Notes: generated by a model from the letters alone, not told the origin. 51,734 nt of DNA from Gordonia soli NBRC 108243 (GCF_000334455.1 NZ_BANX01000042.1:1-51734); one strand, 5' to 3'. Positions 1 to 9,307 are shown, counted from the stretch's first letter. Numbers and translations are program-made.

Positions 1-2
1 CG

Positions 3-1379
3 GCTGCCGATGGCGCCGCGACCCCCGCGGCCGAGCCTCCGGCGAAGTCCGCGCCGCCGAAACCCTCGCCCGGACCGCGTCCCGGTCCACGACCCGGCCC
101 TCGCCCCGGACCCCGACCGACGCACAGCGATGTCGCCGCGGTCGCACCGCCCGTGCCGCACGGAGATCCGCACCGTTACGGCCGGATCGACGAGTCGGGC
201 ACCGTGTGGCTCAAGACCACCTCCGGTGAGCGCGAGATCGGTTCGTGGCAGGCCGGCACCGTCGAGGAGGGTCTCGACCATTTCGCTCGCCGCTTCGACG
301 ACCTGGCAACCGAGGTCGAGATTCTCGAGGAACGTCTGGCCGCTCGATCGGGCGATCCGAAGAAGTCCCAGGCCGCGGCCCGACACCTGCTGGACTCGCT
401 CCCCGACGCCGCGGTCATCGGGGACGTCGCGGCGATCGAGGAGCGGCTGACGGTGATAGTCGGCAACGCCGACGACGTGGCCGCGTCACTGCGGGCCGAG
501 CGGGAGGCGGCACGGTCCACCGCGATCGCCCGCAAGGAGGCGCTCGCGACCGAGGCGGAGCAGATCGGTGCGGAGTCCACCCAGTGGAAGGCTGCCGGCG
601 ATCGTCTCCGGGCGATCCTCGACGAGTGGAAGACCATCAAGGGCGTCGACCGCAAGACCGACGACGTGCTGTGGAAGCGGTATGCAAAGGCGCGCGACGC
701 CTTCAACCGTCGCCGCGGGGGTCACTTCGCCGAGCTCGACCGGGAACGCGCGGGCGCGAAGTCACGCAAGGAAGAGCTGATCGTGCGCGCCGAGGAGCTC
801 TCCGACTCCACCGACTGGGGCCCGACCTCCGCTCGGTTCCGGGAACTGCTCACCGAGTGGAAAGCGGCCGGCCGCGCTCCCCGCGACGCAGACGACGCCC
901 TGTGGAAGCGATTCAAGGCCGCGCAGGACGTGTTCTTCTCGGCGCGCAACGCTGCGGCGTCCGAGCGTGACACCGAGTTCGCCGCGAACGCGACCGCGAA
1001 GGTCGCGCTGCTCGACCAGGCCGAGAAGTCGATCGACCCGGCCAAGGATCTCGACGCCGCGCGTCGGGAGTTCCGTTCCTTCCGGGACAGCTGGGACGAA
1101 CTCGGCAAGGTACCGCGCGACCAGATGTCGACTCTCGAAGGGCGGGCACGAGCCCTGGAGAAGCGCATCCGCGACGCCGAGCAGAGTCAGTGGCAGCGCA
1201 CCGATCCCGAGGCCGAGGCGCGTGCCGCGCAGTTCACCGAGCGGGTCGATCAGCTCGAGGAGCAGGCCCGCAAAGCAGATGAGCGCGGGAAGACCAAGGA
1301 CGCCACGGCGTTGCGTGAGCAGGCCGCACAGTGGCGTGAGTGGGCCGAGGCAGCCAAGAGCGCGATCGCCGATCGCTGA
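3..1379 (+). CDS. DUF349 domain-containing protein (5' end beyond window)
   Basis: The reading frame is open to the left edge, so the true start lies upstream. The visible N-terminus is Ala/Pro rich and includes four PGPR repeats. It is followed by a highly charged, mostly helical protein with repeated DUF349 units, seen as recurring W-K-x-A-G-R/W-K-R-F/Y-K-A-A/R-D patterns around bases 570-720, 840-960 and 1080-1200. The molecular function of the family is not established. An ortholog occupies the same place beside miaB in Mycobacterium tuberculosis. It converges on the next gene with about 100 bases between them. Confidence is high for the family and low for any specific role. Confidence 0.88.
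   Translation, partial: AADGAATPAAEPPAKSAPPKPSPGPRPGPRPGPRPGPRPTHSDVAAVAPPVPHGDPHRYGRIDESGTVWLKTTSGEREIGSWQAGTVEEGLDHFARRFDDLATEVEILEERLAARSGDPKKSQAAARHLLDSLPDAAVIGDVAAIEERLTVIVGNADDVAASLRAEREAARSTAIARKEALATEAEQIGAESTQWKAAGDRLRAILDEWKTIKGVDRKTDDVLWKRYAKARDAFNRRRGGHFAELDRERAGAKSRKEELIVRAEELSDSTDWGPTSARFRELLTEWKAAGRAPRDADDALWKRFKAAQDVFFSARNAAASERDTEFAANATAKVALLDQAEKSIDPAKDLDAARREFRSFRDSWDELGKVPRDQMSTLEGRARALEKRIRDAEQSQWQRTDPEAEARAAQFTERVDQLEEQARKADERGKTKDATALREQAAQWREWAEAAKSAIADR
69..116 (+). repeat. four tandem PGPR codon repeats
   Basis: Four consecutive 12-base units each encode Pro-Gly-Pro-Arg in the N-terminal tail of the DUF349 protein. The units differ from each other at third codon positions (GGA/GGT/GGC/GGA, CGT/CGA/CGC/CGA), so the amino acid repeat is kept while the DNA has diverged. 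Confidence 0.8.
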
Positions 1380-1479
1380 CGGTCCGAGGCGCGGTCGGGG
1401 CCGTCAGCGCGCGACGGAGACCATCGGTCGGGTCCGAGCTGAGGAACCGATCAGCGGGGTCCTGACCGGGTCCGAGCGG

Positions 1480-2148
1480 TCAGTCCTGACCAGGCCTGCG
1501 CTGCAACGATTTCGCCGCCTCTTCCCGGGCGGCGGCCTCCTTGCGACGCTCCTCCTCCAGAGCGAGGTGATAGGTGCTGCGCGCCCAGACCACGCGGGCC
1601 CAATGGAATGTGAGCACCAGCGAGGCAAGGAAACCGAGGACCAGGCCGATCCCCACACCCGACGGCGGCTGTATGCCACCGACACCGGGGGTGTTACGGG
1701 TCCACCACGCGAGCATCCCTGCGACGCACGCGACAGCGCTGCCGCACAGTGCCACCCACGCGATGATCCAGCGTCGGGTCAGCAGCGCCAGGGCGGACGC
1801 ACCGATGCCGAAGACGGCGAGCAGGTACACGAACACGCGACTGGTGATGGTCACTCGCTCGGCATCAGCTGCCGAGGAGAAGGTCAGCACGTCGATACCC
1901 GATGCAGATCCGGTGTGCGTCAACACCAGCGAGGCCATCGCGACGAGCACGGCGATGGCGACCACCACGGCGCGCGCACCTGGATCGATCTCGCCGGCCA
2001 CCTTGCGCTCGGCCTTGCGGAGATCTCCCTCGAACGCACCGAAGCCCGCGTCGGTGCCGGAGGTTCCGGGCATGTCCGACGTCGGGTTCGCCGACGCGGG
2101 ATCTCCCGGCCCTTGGGCGTCCGACTCTCGTCGATCGTCCTCAGCCAT
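1480..2148 (-). CDS. conserved four-helix membrane protein next to miaB
   Basis: This 222-residue protein has a hydrophilic N-terminal half of acidic and Gly/Ser-rich character (starting MAEDDRRESD). It then has four hydrophobic segments (AVVVAIAVLV, VFVYLLAVFG, IIAWVALCGS, GVGIGLVLGF) and a charged C-terminal tail rich in Glu/Lys/Arg. I chose the ATG at 2146-2148 because a GAAGGA-like ribosome binding site precedes it; longer in-frame extensions would run through miaB. The start overlaps the miaB stop by 8 bases, so translation is probably coupled. A membrane protein of the same shape follows miaB in M. tuberculosis (Rv2732c). No function can be assigned. Confidence 0.8.
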   Translation of the reverse strand: MAEDDRRESDAQGPGDPASANPTSDMPGTSGTDAGFGAFEGDLRKAERKVAGEIDPGARAVVVAIAVLVAMASLVLTHTGSASGIDVLTFSSAADAERVTITSRVFVYLLAVFGIGASALALLTRRWIIAWVALCGSAVACVAGMLAWWTRNTPGVGGIQPPSGVGIGLVLGFLASLVLTFHWARVVWARSTYHLALEEERRKEAAAREEAAKSLQRRPGQD

Positions 2149-3772
2149 CACAACCACATCCTTCCTGCGACGCGCCCGCAGCCACCCCGCAGCCGGTGGA
2201 CACCGGCTCGACCGGGGTCGGTCCGATCGACGGCATGCCGAGGCCCACTCCGACCGGCGCGGTGGTCGGTGTGCGTTGTTGTTGGTGAGCATCGCCTGCA
2301 CGTGTCCGCCGATGCCCGGCCACCCCGGCGTCGGCGATGAGGTGATGCGGCGCCGCGCCGGTGATCGTGGTCGTGACCACATCGCCCGGACGGATCGACG
2401 CCGTCTGGCCACCCGATGCGAAGTGCACCAGGCGACCGTCGCGTGCACGACCGGTGAGCCGGTGCGCATGCGCCGACTTCCGGCCTTCGTCGGCAACGAC
2501 CAGCAACTCCACGTCGGTCCCGACGAGGGCCTGGTTCTCCTCCAGGCAGATCGACTCCTGCAGGGCGATCAGGCGCTGATACCGCTCGGACACGACCTCC
2601 TGCGGCACCTGATCGGCCATCTCCGCAGCGGGTGTGCCGGGACGCGGCGAGTACTGGAAGGTGAACGCGCTGGAGAAGCGCGCGGCCGCCACCACGTCCA
2701 GCGTCTGCTGGAAGTCCTCCTCGGTCTCCCCAGGGAAACCCACGATGATGTCGGTGGTGATCGCTGCGTGCGGCATCGCAGCCCGCACCTTGTCGAGGAT
2801 TCCCAGGAACTTGGTCTGTCGGTAACTGCGCCGCATGGCGCGCAGGATGCGATCCGACCCCGACTGCAGGGGCATGTGCAGCTGCGGACAGATGTTCGGG
2901 GTGTCGGCCATCGCCTCGATGACGTCGTCGGTGAACTCGGCGGGATGCGGCGAGGTGAACCGGACCCGCTCGAGACCCTCGATGTCGCCGCAGGCACGCA
3001 GCAACTCGGCGAACGCTCCTCGATTGCGCGGCTGGGCGGGGTCGGCGAACGACATCCCGTAGGCGTTGACGTTCTGCCCCAACAGCGTCACCTCGACGAC
3101 CCCCTGGTCGACGAGTGCGGAGACCTCGGCGAGCACGTCGCCCGGTCGGCGGTCGACCTCTTTGCCGCGCAACGACGGCACGATACAGAAGGTGCAGGTG
3201 TTGTTGCAGCCCACCGAGACCGAGACCCATCCGGAGTACGCGGAGTCGCGTGTGGCCGGGAGGGTCGACGGGAAGCGTTCGAGCGACTCCAGGATCTCGA
3301 CCTGGGCCTCGTCGTTGTGCCGGGCACGGTCGAGCAGCGTCGGCAGCGACCCGATGTTGTGGGTGCCGAACACGACGTCGACCCAGGGCGCCTTGCGCAG
3401 GACGGCGTCCTTGTCCTTCTGCGCAAGGCAACCGCCGACGGCGATCTGCATACCCGGGCGATGGGACTTCACCGGCGCCAGGTGCGACAGGTTGCCATAG
3501 AGCTTGTTGTCGGCGTTCTCACGGATCGCGCACGTGTTGAACACGACCAGGTCCGCGTCGTCACCGTCCTCGGCCCGGGTGTAGCCCGCCCCCTCGAGGA
3601 GACCAGCGATCCGCTCCGAATCGTGCACGTTCATCTGGCAGCCGTAGGTGCGCACCTGGTATCGCAGATCCCGGTGGGCGTTCGTCTCGTCGACCCCGGA
3701 CACCCGGGGCGCCGATCCCTCCACCGTGCCGCCGGCGATACCGCCCGGCGGGTCCGACACATCGATACTCAC
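2141..3772 (-). CDS. miaB: tRNA-2-methylthio-N6-dimethylallyladenosine synthase MiaB
   Basis: MiaB is a radical SAM enzyme that adds the methylthio group to i6A37 of tRNAs reading UNN codons. The N-terminal UPF0004 domain has its three cluster cysteines in YGCQMN, NTCAIREN and GGCLAQ. The radical SAM motif CxxxCxxC is seen in GCNNTCTFCIVP, and a TRAM RNA-binding domain follows near the C-terminus. After TRAM comes a low-complexity tail ending GCGCDG. The start is uncertain: I prefer the GTG at 3770-3772 (543 residues), because a longer frame to 3925 would overlap the divergent gluA. There is no strong ribosome binding site. It is followed by, and coupled to, a small membrane protein gene. Confidence 0.93.
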   Translation of the reverse strand: MSIDVSDPPGGIAGGTVEGSAPRVSGVDETNAHRDLRYQVRTYGCQMNVHDSERIAGLLEGAGYTRAEDGDDADLVVFNTCAIRENADNKLYGNLSHLAPVKSHRPGMQIAVGGCLAQKDKDAVLRKAPWVDVVFGTHNIGSLPTLLDRARHNDEAQVEILESLERFPSTLPATRDSAYSGWVSVSVGCNNTCTFCIVPSLRGKEVDRRPGDVLAEVSALVDQGVVEVTLLGQNVNAYGMSFADPAQPRNRGAFAELLRACGDIEGLERVRFTSPHPAEFTDDVIEAMADTPNICPQLHMPLQSGSDRILRAMRRSYRQTKFLGILDKVRAAMPHAAITTDIIVGFPGETEEDFQQTLDVVAAARFSSAFTFQYSPRPGTPAAEMADQVPQEVVSERYQRLIALQESICLEENQALVGTDVELLVVADEGRKSAHAHRLTGRARDGRLVHFASGGQTASIRPGDVVTTTITGAAPHHLIADAGVAGHRRTRAGDAHQQQRTPTTAPVGVGLGMPSIGPTPVEPVSTGCGVAAGASQEGCGCDG

Positions 3773-3880
3773 CTGGTCCAGGGTACGTTGCCGGTTCGCG
3801 CCGACCACCCGGCCCCGCCCGCGTCGAGGTTCGCCACGACGAGCCACGTCGGACGCCACACGGATCCGGGCGCGCACCGT

Positions 3881-3886
3881 TAGGGT
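3881..3886 (+). promoter_or_regulatory. -10 element of a predicted leaderless gluA promoter
   Basis: TAGGGT fits the actinobacterial TANNNT -10 consensus and ends 8 bases before the gluA ATG. This would place the transcription start at or next to the start codon. No clear -35 box is seen, as is common in these organisms. Confidence 0.55.
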
Positions 3887-3894
3887 GATGATCC

Positions 3895-4668
3895 ATGACC
3901 GCTTCGCCCGAAGATCCCGCGGCATCCGCGACCCGACCGATGATCGTCCTCAAGGAAGTACAGAAGCACTTCGGTGATCTGCACGTGCTCAAGGACATCA
4001 ACCTCGAGGTACCGGCAGGACAGGTCGTGGTCGTCCTCGGCCCGTCGGGATCCGGTAAGTCCACGCTGTGCCGTGCCATCAACCGCCTCGAACCCATCGA
4101 CAGTGGGGAGATCGAGATCGAGGGCCGTCCGTTGCCGGCCGAGGGCAAGGACCTCGCCCGCCTGCGCGCCGACGTCGGCATGGTCTTCCAGCAGTTCAAC
4201 CTGTTCTCGCACAAGACGATTCTCGACAACGTGACGCTCGCGCCGATCAAGGTCCGCAGGCAGAGCAAGTCGGACGCACGTACCAAGGGGCTGGCACTGC
4301 TCGAGCGGGTGGGCATCGAGAGTCAGAAGGACAAGTACCCGGCACAGCTGTCGGGTGGTCAGCAGCAGCGCGTCGCCATCGCCCGATCATTGGCGATGGA
4401 CCCCAAGATCATGCTGTTCGACGAGCCGACCTCGGCACTCGACCCCGAGATGGTCAACGAGGTCCTCGATGTCATGGTCTCCCTCGCCAAGGAGGGCATG
4501 ACCATGCTCGTGGTCACCCACGAGATGGGTTTCGCACGCAAGGCCGCCGACCGCATCCTGTTCATGGCCGACGGAGCGATCGTCGAGGACACCGATCCGG
4601 AGAGCTTCTTCACCGCCCCGAAGACGGACCGCGCCAAGGACTTCCTCGGCAAGATCCTGGGCCACTGA
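3895..4668 (+). CDS. gluA: glutamate ABC transporter ATP-binding protein GluA
   Basis: This is the ATPase subunit of a polar amino acid importer of the GluABCD type. It has Walker A GPSGSGKST near residues 49-57, the Q-loop FQQFNLF, the ABC signature LSGGQQQR near 152-159, Walker B IMLFDEP, and the H-loop VTHEM. Length (257) is normal for the family. It is the first gene of a four-gene operon (ATPase, binding protein, two permeases) that lies just before recX-recA, as gluABCD does in Corynebacterium glutamicum. Glutamate is the likely substrate by this synteny, but glutamine or aspartate cannot be excluded from sequence alone. Confidence 0.93.
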   Translation: MTASPEDPAASATRPMIVLKEVQKHFGDLHVLKDINLEVPAGQVVVVLGPSGSGKSTLCRAINRLEPIDSGEIEIEGRPLPAEGKDLARLRADVGMVFQQFNLFSHKTILDNVTLAPIKVRRQSKSDARTKGLALLERVGIESQKDKYPAQLSGGQQQRVAIARSLAMDPKIMLFDEPTSALDPEMVNEVLDVMVSLAKEGMTMLVVTHEMGFARKAADRILFMADGAIVEDTDPESFFTAPKTDRAKDFLGKILGH

Positions 4669-4705
4669 GATGACCCGACACCATACGAGACAGTCGGAGA
4701 ACGGC

Positions 4706-5764
4706 ATGACCCGAACTCATCAGCCGCGGCCCGAGCCGGGTGACCGGCACGGATCGCCGCGGCGTCGCCTGGGACATCCGGCAGCGCGCATCGGCCTGGT
4801 GGCGATCGCCCTGGCCCTGCTGGCCGGGCTCGTCGCCGGATGCGGTAACACCAACCCCCGCAACCTGATCGAATCGATTCAGAACGGATCGGTCGTGCTG
4901 GGCACCAAGTACGACCAGCCGGGGCTCGGCATCCGAAACCCGGACAAGTCGGTGACCGGGTTCGACCCGTCGGTCTCGACGTACGTGGTGAACCACATCG
5001 CCGACTCGCTGGGCGTGCCCCATCCCGAGATCCGTTGGCGCGAGACGCCATCGGCGCAGCGCGAGACCCTGATCGACAACGGCGAGGTCGACATGATCGC
5101 CGCCACCTACTCGATCACCGAGGCCCGCCTGAAGAAGGTCGACTTCGCAGGTCCCTACCTCGTGAACTACCAGGGTCTGCTCGTCCGTAAGAACGACGAC
5201 TCCATCTCGACACTCACCGATCTCAGCGACGGGAAGAAGCTCTGCTCGGTCACCGGTTCGACGCCCGCGCAGAACGTGAAGGCACAGTTGCCCGACGTCC
5301 AGCTGCAGGAGTACGACTCCTACTCGTCGTGCGTCGAGGCATTGCGCCGCGGCAAAGTCGACGCGCTGACCACCGACGAGGTGATCTTGGCCGGATACTC
5401 GGACTTCTATCCCGACGAGTTCAAGTTGGTCGGCATGTCCTATCCCAAGGACGCCTGCGTCAAGGATGCTCTCAAGCGCGCCGGCCAACCGTTCTCCACG
5501 GAGTACTACGGAATCGGTATGGCCAAGGACTATCCCGAGGCCGTCGTCAAGGTCAACGAGGCCATTCGCGCCATGCTCGCGCCCGTTCCGGGCGGGCAGT
5601 CGGTGTGGGAACAGTCGCTCCGCGACGCGATCGGGAGTCCGACCGTCGACTCGATGATCGCCCGGGCCGACACACCCGATTCGCAGTACAAGTTCACGCC
5701 GAATCCGGGTGATCTCGCCTTCGTCGACTCGCCGTCGACCCCGTGCCCACCCGGACTGACCTGA
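4706..5764 (+). CDS. gluB: glutamate ABC transporter substrate-binding lipoprotein GluB
   Basis: This periplasmic-type solute-binding protein is anchored as a lipoprotein. A positively charged N-region and hydrophobic core end in the lipobox LVAGC, with Cys46 as the lipidated residue. The rest matches the bacterial extracellular solute-binding family 3 fold (VLGTKYDQPG, EVDMIAATYSIT, VDALTTDEVI). I chose the ATG at 4706 because a GGAG ribosome binding site precedes it at good distance. An in-frame ATG at 4670, one base after the gluA stop, would add 12 residues. It delivers amino acid to the GluC/GluD channel. Confidence 0.92.
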   Translation: MTRTHQPRPEPGDRHGSPRRRLGHPAARIGLVAIALALLAGLVAGCGNTNPRNLIESIQNGSVVLGTKYDQPGLGIRNPDKSVTGFDPSVSTYVVNHIADSLGVPHPEIRWRETPSAQRETLIDNGEVDMIAATYSITEARLKKVDFAGPYLVNYQGLLVRKNDDSISTLTDLSDGKKLCSVTGSTPAQNVKAQLPDVQLQEYDSYSSCVEALRRGKVDALTTDEVILAGYSDFYPDEFKLVGMSYPKDACVKDALKRAGQPFSTEYYGIGMAKDYPEAVVKVNEAIRAMLAPVPGGQSVWEQSLRDAIGSPTVDSMIARADTPDSQYKFTPNPGDLAFVDSPSTPCPPGLT

Positions 5765-5903
5765 TGGGCCGCCAGGCGGTCCCGCCGTCCGGCCGGATCC
5801 CGACGCCCGGTGTCACCCGTGGACACCCGACCCCGGGTCCGACCGTCCCGTCTGTACCAACTCTGCCCGCCGGTGCGGGTGCGACCCGTCGAAAGGAGCG
5901 TCG

Positions 5904-6587
5904 ATGAACGAACTGTGGTCCGAGATGGGACCGCAGCTGTGGCCGGCCTTCTCCGTCACCCTGAAGCTGACGCTCTACTCGGCGATCGGGGCACTGGTGT
6001 GGGGCACTGTCCTCGCCGCCCTGCGTGTCTCGCCGATCCCGGTGATGCGGGGCTTCGCGACGACGTACGTGAACATCGTGCGGAACACGCCACTGACGCT
6101 GATCGTCATCTTCTGCTCGGTCGGGCTCTACCAGAACCTCGGACTCGCGCTCGCGCCCGAGAACGAGAACTTCATCGACAACAACAACTTCTGGCTCGCC
6201 GTACTCGCGTTCATCCTCTACACGGCGACCTTCGTCTGTGAGACCCTGCGCTCCGGCTTCAACACGGTGCCGCTCGGCCAGGCCGAAGCGGCCCGCTCCC
6301 TCGGCCTGTCGTTCGTCCAGGTGTTCGGGATCGTCGTGCTGCCGCAGGCGATCCGGTCGGTCATCGGTCCGATGGGCAGCGTGCTGATCGCTCTCACCAA
6401 GAACACGACCATCGCGTCGGTGATCGGTGTGGCCGAGGCGTCGTTGCTCATGAAGGAGGAGATCGAGAACTTCGCCGACCAGGTGGTCGCTGTCTTCGCC
6501 ATCATCGCAGTCGGTTTCATGATCATCACCTTGGCCGAGGGCTTCCTCTTCGGTTACCTGGCAAAGAAATTGGCGGTGAAGCGATGA
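5904..6587 (+). CDS. gluC: glutamate ABC transporter permease GluC
   Basis: This 227-residue inner-membrane permease belongs to the His/Glu/Gln/Arg/opine (HEQRO) group. It has several hydrophobic helices and the EAA loop that contacts the ATPase (EAARSLGLSFVQVFGIVVLP). An AAAGGAG ribosome binding site precedes the ATG. A 139-base untranslated gap separates it from gluB. The gap holds a weak hairpin (5809-5814 with 5822-5827), which may lower permease expression relative to the binding protein; that is inference. The gene overlaps gluD by 4 bases. Confidence 0.93.
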   Translation: MNELWSEMGPQLWPAFSVTLKLTLYSAIGALVWGTVLAALRVSPIPVMRGFATTYVNIVRNTPLTLIVIFCSVGLYQNLGLALAPENENFIDNNNFWLAVLAFILYTATFVCETLRSGFNTVPLGQAEAARSLGLSFVQVFGIVVLPQAIRSVIGPMGSVLIALTKNTTIASVIGVAEASLLMKEEIENFADQVVAVFAIIAVGFMIITLAEGFLFGYLAKKLAVKR

Positions 6588-7480
6588 GTGCCGAATCCAC
6601 CGTCCTCTACGACGCACCGGGCCCCCGTGCACGCATCCGCAACCGACTCGTCGCCGTGGTGTTCCTCGCGATCATCGTCGCCATCGCGGTCTACGTGCTG
6701 GTGATCCTCGGCGGCAACGGTCAGCTCGACGGCGAGAAATGGGAACCCTTCGTCACCGGGACCACGTGGACCACCTACATCCTCCCGGGGCTGTGGGGAA
6801 CGCTGACCGCGGCACTACTGTCCATCGTGCTCGCACTGGTCCTGGGTGCTGTCCTGGGGATAGGCCGACTGTCGGAGCACCGTCTGGTCCGTGGCGCTGC
6901 CGGCCTGTTCGTCGAGGTCTTCCGCGCCATCCCGGTGCTGATCCTGATGATCTTCGCCTACTACCTGTTCGCCGACTACGCGGTCTTCCCGTCGTCGCAA
7001 CTCGCATTCGCTGCGGTGGTCACCGGCCTGACCCTCTACAACGGTTCGGTCATCGCCGAGATCATCCGGTCGGGTATCAACTCGTTGCCCCGCGGACAGA
7101 CGGAGGCATCTCAGGCCCTCGGTCTGCGCAAGACACAGATGATGCGGATGATCCTGCTCCCCCAGGCGATCACCGCCATGCTGCCCGCACTGATCTCGCA
7201 GATGGTGATCGCGCTCAAGGACAGTGCGCTCGGTTACGCCATCGGCTACGTGGAGGTCGTACGGTCGGGCATCCAGTCGGCGTCGTACTACGGCAACTAC
7301 CTGCCCGCTCTGGTCGTGGTGGCCATCGTGATGATCGTCATCAACTTCGCATTGTCGGCGTTCGCGACCTACCTCGAACGGCGACTCCGCCAGGGCCGAC
7401 GGTCTACTACGGCGATCGATCCGGAAGAGGCGGACCAGGCGGCGATGGAGAACCTGCCCACATTCGGTGGCCGCAACTGA
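6584..7480 (+). CDS. gluD: glutamate ABC transporter permease GluD
   Basis: This is the second permease subunit, 298 residues, with an EAA loop (EASQALGLRKTQMMRMILLP) and about five hydrophobic segments. Compared with GluC it has a longer cytoplasmic N-terminus and a basic C-terminal tail of about 30 residues. Its ATG overlaps the gluC stop (ATGA), which indicates translational coupling and probably a GluC-GluD heterodimer. The operon ends here, with a terminator hairpin about 50 bases downstream. Confidence 0.93.
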   Translation: MSAESTVLYDAPGPRARIRNRLVAVVFLAIIVAIAVYVLVILGGNGQLDGEKWEPFVTGTTWTTYILPGLWGTLTAALLSIVLALVLGAVLGIGRLSEHRLVRGAAGLFVEVFRAIPVLILMIFAYYLFADYAVFPSSQLAFAAVVTGLTLYNGSVIAEIIRSGINSLPRGQTEASQALGLRKTQMMRMILLPQAITAMLPALISQMVIALKDSALGYAIGYVEVVRSGIQSASYYGNYLPALVVVAIVMIVINFALSAFATYLERRLRQGRRSTTAIDPEEADQAAMENLPTFGGRN

Positions 7481-7530
7481 GCAACCTGTCACCACGACGT
7501 CGCCGACAGGTTTGACGACGTCCTCGCACG

Positions 7531-7573
7531 ACAACGCCGCCCCAGCGTGAGATCTACGCTGGGGCGGGGTTGT
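7531..7573. terminator. bidirectional terminator between gluD and recX
   Basis: Arms at 7531-7547 and 7557-7573 pair over 17 bases with one mismatch around a 9-base loop. It sits between convergent genes, 50 bases after gluD and about 32 bases after recX on the other strand, so it can serve both. Confidence 0.8.
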
Positions 7574-7605
7574 CTGTCGAGGACGTGGAGTGTGGCGGAA
7601 GCCCT

Positions 7606-8151
7606 TCAGCTCTCGGCGGACGTTTCCGCCAGGACCTGCTCGACCACCTCGATGGCGAGCGACTGTGGGTATCCCCGCCGCAGCAGCATCCCTGCGAGCC
7701 GGCGGAAGACCTTCTCACGATGCACACGATCCTGCTGTGCGAGTTCGGCATCCGACACGCTGAGCTTGCGTTCTACCAGTCGAGCGGCGATCGCACGCTC
7801 CCCCGCCGGATCGATCTCCTCGAGCGCGTTCTCGATGATCGCGCTGTCGACGCCCTTCTGACGCAGCTCTTGTCGAAGGGCTACGCGGCCACGGCCGGAA
7901 TGCATGTGCCGGGAGCGGACCCACTCCGTTGCGAAGTCGTCATCGTCGAGCAGCTGCGATCGATCGAGACGAGTCATCACATCGTCGACCACCGCGGGCT
8001 CGAAACCCTTCTTGGTGAGCCGGTCGCGCATCTCCTGGCGACTGCGGGCGCGGACACCGAGGAGGCGGAGCGCGGCGTCCCAGGCGCTCGGTGGCTGGCG
8101 TTCGCCACCGCGTCCGGGAGCCGCATCGTCCTCGGTGTCCGCAGACCTCAT
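7606..8151 (-). CDS. recX: recombination regulatory protein RecX
   Basis: RecX binds inside RecA filaments and modulates recombinase activity. The 181-residue protein has the repeated three-helix RecX pattern: LRLLGVRARSRQEMRDRL, then the LDDDDFATEWVRSR core, then RRLAGMLLRRGYP near the C-terminus. It starts 8 bases after the recA stop, so both genes are most likely on one SOS-induced transcript. The first 22 residues are hydrophilic and probably disordered. Length is typical for actinobacterial RecX. Confidence 0.95.
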   Translation of the reverse strand: MRSADTEDDAAPGRGGERQPPSAWDAALRLLGVRARSRQEMRDRLTKKGFEPAVVDDVMTRLDRSQLLDDDDFATEWVRSRHMHSGRGRVALRQELRQKGVDSAIIENALEEIDPAGERAIAARLVERKLSVSDAELAQQDRVHREKVFRRLAGMLLRRGYPQSLAIEVVEQVLAETSAES

Positions 8152-8159
8152 CGAGTCGA

Positions 8160-9203
8160 TCAGAACTCCACCGGGGCGGGCGCGACGTCGTCGGCGTCGA
8201 CGACCGCACCGATCCCGAGCTTCTCCTTGATCTTCTTCTCGATCTCGTCACGAATGTCGACGTTCTCGAGCAAGAACTTCCGGGCGTTCTCCTTGCCCTG
8301 TCCGAGCTGATCGCCCTCATAGGTGAACCAGGAGCCGGACTTGCGGATGAATCCTTCGGCGACACCGAGGTCGATCAGCGACCCTTCCTTGCTGATGCCG
8401 AGACCGTAGAGGATGTCGAACTCGGCCTGCTTGAACGGCGGGGCCACCTTGTTCTTGACCACCTTGACCCGTGTGCGGTTGCCGACCGCGTCGGTGCCGT
8501 CCTTCAGGGTCTCGATCCGACGGACGTCGAGACGCACCGAGGAGTAGAACTTCAGTGCCTTACCACCGGTCGTGGTCTCCGGCGATCCGAACATCACGCC
8601 GATCTTCTCGCGCAGCTGGTTGATGAAGATCGCGGTGGTCTTCGAATTGCTCAGTCCCGACGTCATCTTCCGCAGTGCCTGGCTCATCAGACGTGCCTGC
8701 AGACCGACGTGGCTGTCTCCCATCTCGCCCTCGATCTCGGCGCGGGGAACCAGCGCGGCGACCGAGTCGATGACCAGGATGTCCAGGGCTCCGGAGCGGA
8801 TCAGCATGTCGGCGATCTCGAGTGCCTGCTCACCGGTGTCCGGCTGCGACACCAGCAATGCGTCGGTGTCGACGCCGAGTCGGGCGGCGTAATCGGGATC
8901 GAGCGCATGCTCGGCGTCGATGAACGCGGCGATGCCGCCCTGCGCCTGCGCGTTGGCGACCGCGTGCAACGCGACCGTGGTCTTACCCGATGACTCCGGG
9001 CCGTACACCTCGATGATGCGCCCCCGGGGTAGACCTCCGATACCGAGTGCGACGTCGAGGGCGATCGAGCCGGTGGGGATGATCTCGATCGGCTGGCGGG
9101 TCTCCTCGCCGAGCCGCATCACCGATCCCTTGCCGAAGTTCTTGTCGATCTGCGCGAGCGCGAGATCGAGGGCCTTCTCGCGGTCCTGAGGTGCAGCTGG
9201 CAT
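8160..9203 (-). CDS. recA: recombinase RecA
   Basis: RecA is the central homologous recombination ATPase and LexA co-protease. The 347-residue protein has Walker A GPESSGKTT, Walker B LDILVIDSVAALVP, the MAW-like region, and the DNA-binding loop segment MSQALRKMTSGLSNSKTT. The coding sequence is uninterrupted: there is no intein of the kind found in M. tuberculosis recA. A GAGGAGA ribosome binding site supports the ATG at 9201-9203. The 336-base upstream region carries both a LexA-type box and a PafBC-type promoter, annotated separately. It is followed by recX. Confidence 0.98.
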   Translation of the reverse strand: MPAAPQDREKALDLALAQIDKNFGKGSVMRLGEETRQPIEIIPTGSIALDVALGIGGLPRGRIIEVYGPESSGKTTVALHAVANAQAQGGIAAFIDAEHALDPDYAARLGVDTDALLVSQPDTGEQALEIADMLIRSGALDILVIDSVAALVPRAEIEGEMGDSHVGLQARLMSQALRKMTSGLSNSKTTAIFINQLREKIGVMFGSPETTTGGKALKFYSSVRLDVRRIETLKDGTDAVGNRTRVKVVKNKVAPPFKQAEFDILYGLGISKEGSLIDLGVAEGFIRKSGSWFTYEGDQLGQGKENARKFLLENVDIRDEIEKKIKEKLGIGAVVDADDVAPAPVEF

Positions 9204-9307
9204 GGTGTCTCCTCGATGGGATCGGGATGCGGATGGTGCCGCACCTGGAGGTCTGGTCGGGCGTCGGTCTGGTCGTCGTCCGGACGGGCCGGCGATCGAT
9301 GGTGCTC

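Noticed and set aside
1440..1482. Terminator between the DUF349 gene and the membrane protein
   Set aside because: Only a weak 6-base stem (TGACCG/CGGTCA) overlapping the membrane protein's stop region is visible; not strong enough to call.
1574..3883. 769-codon open frame opposite miaB and its neighbour
   Set aside because: It spans two well-supported genes on the other strand, shows no family signature and has no ribosome binding site.
8160..9203. Possible recA intein
   Set aside because: The RecA frame is continuous at 347 residues, with no inserted domain.
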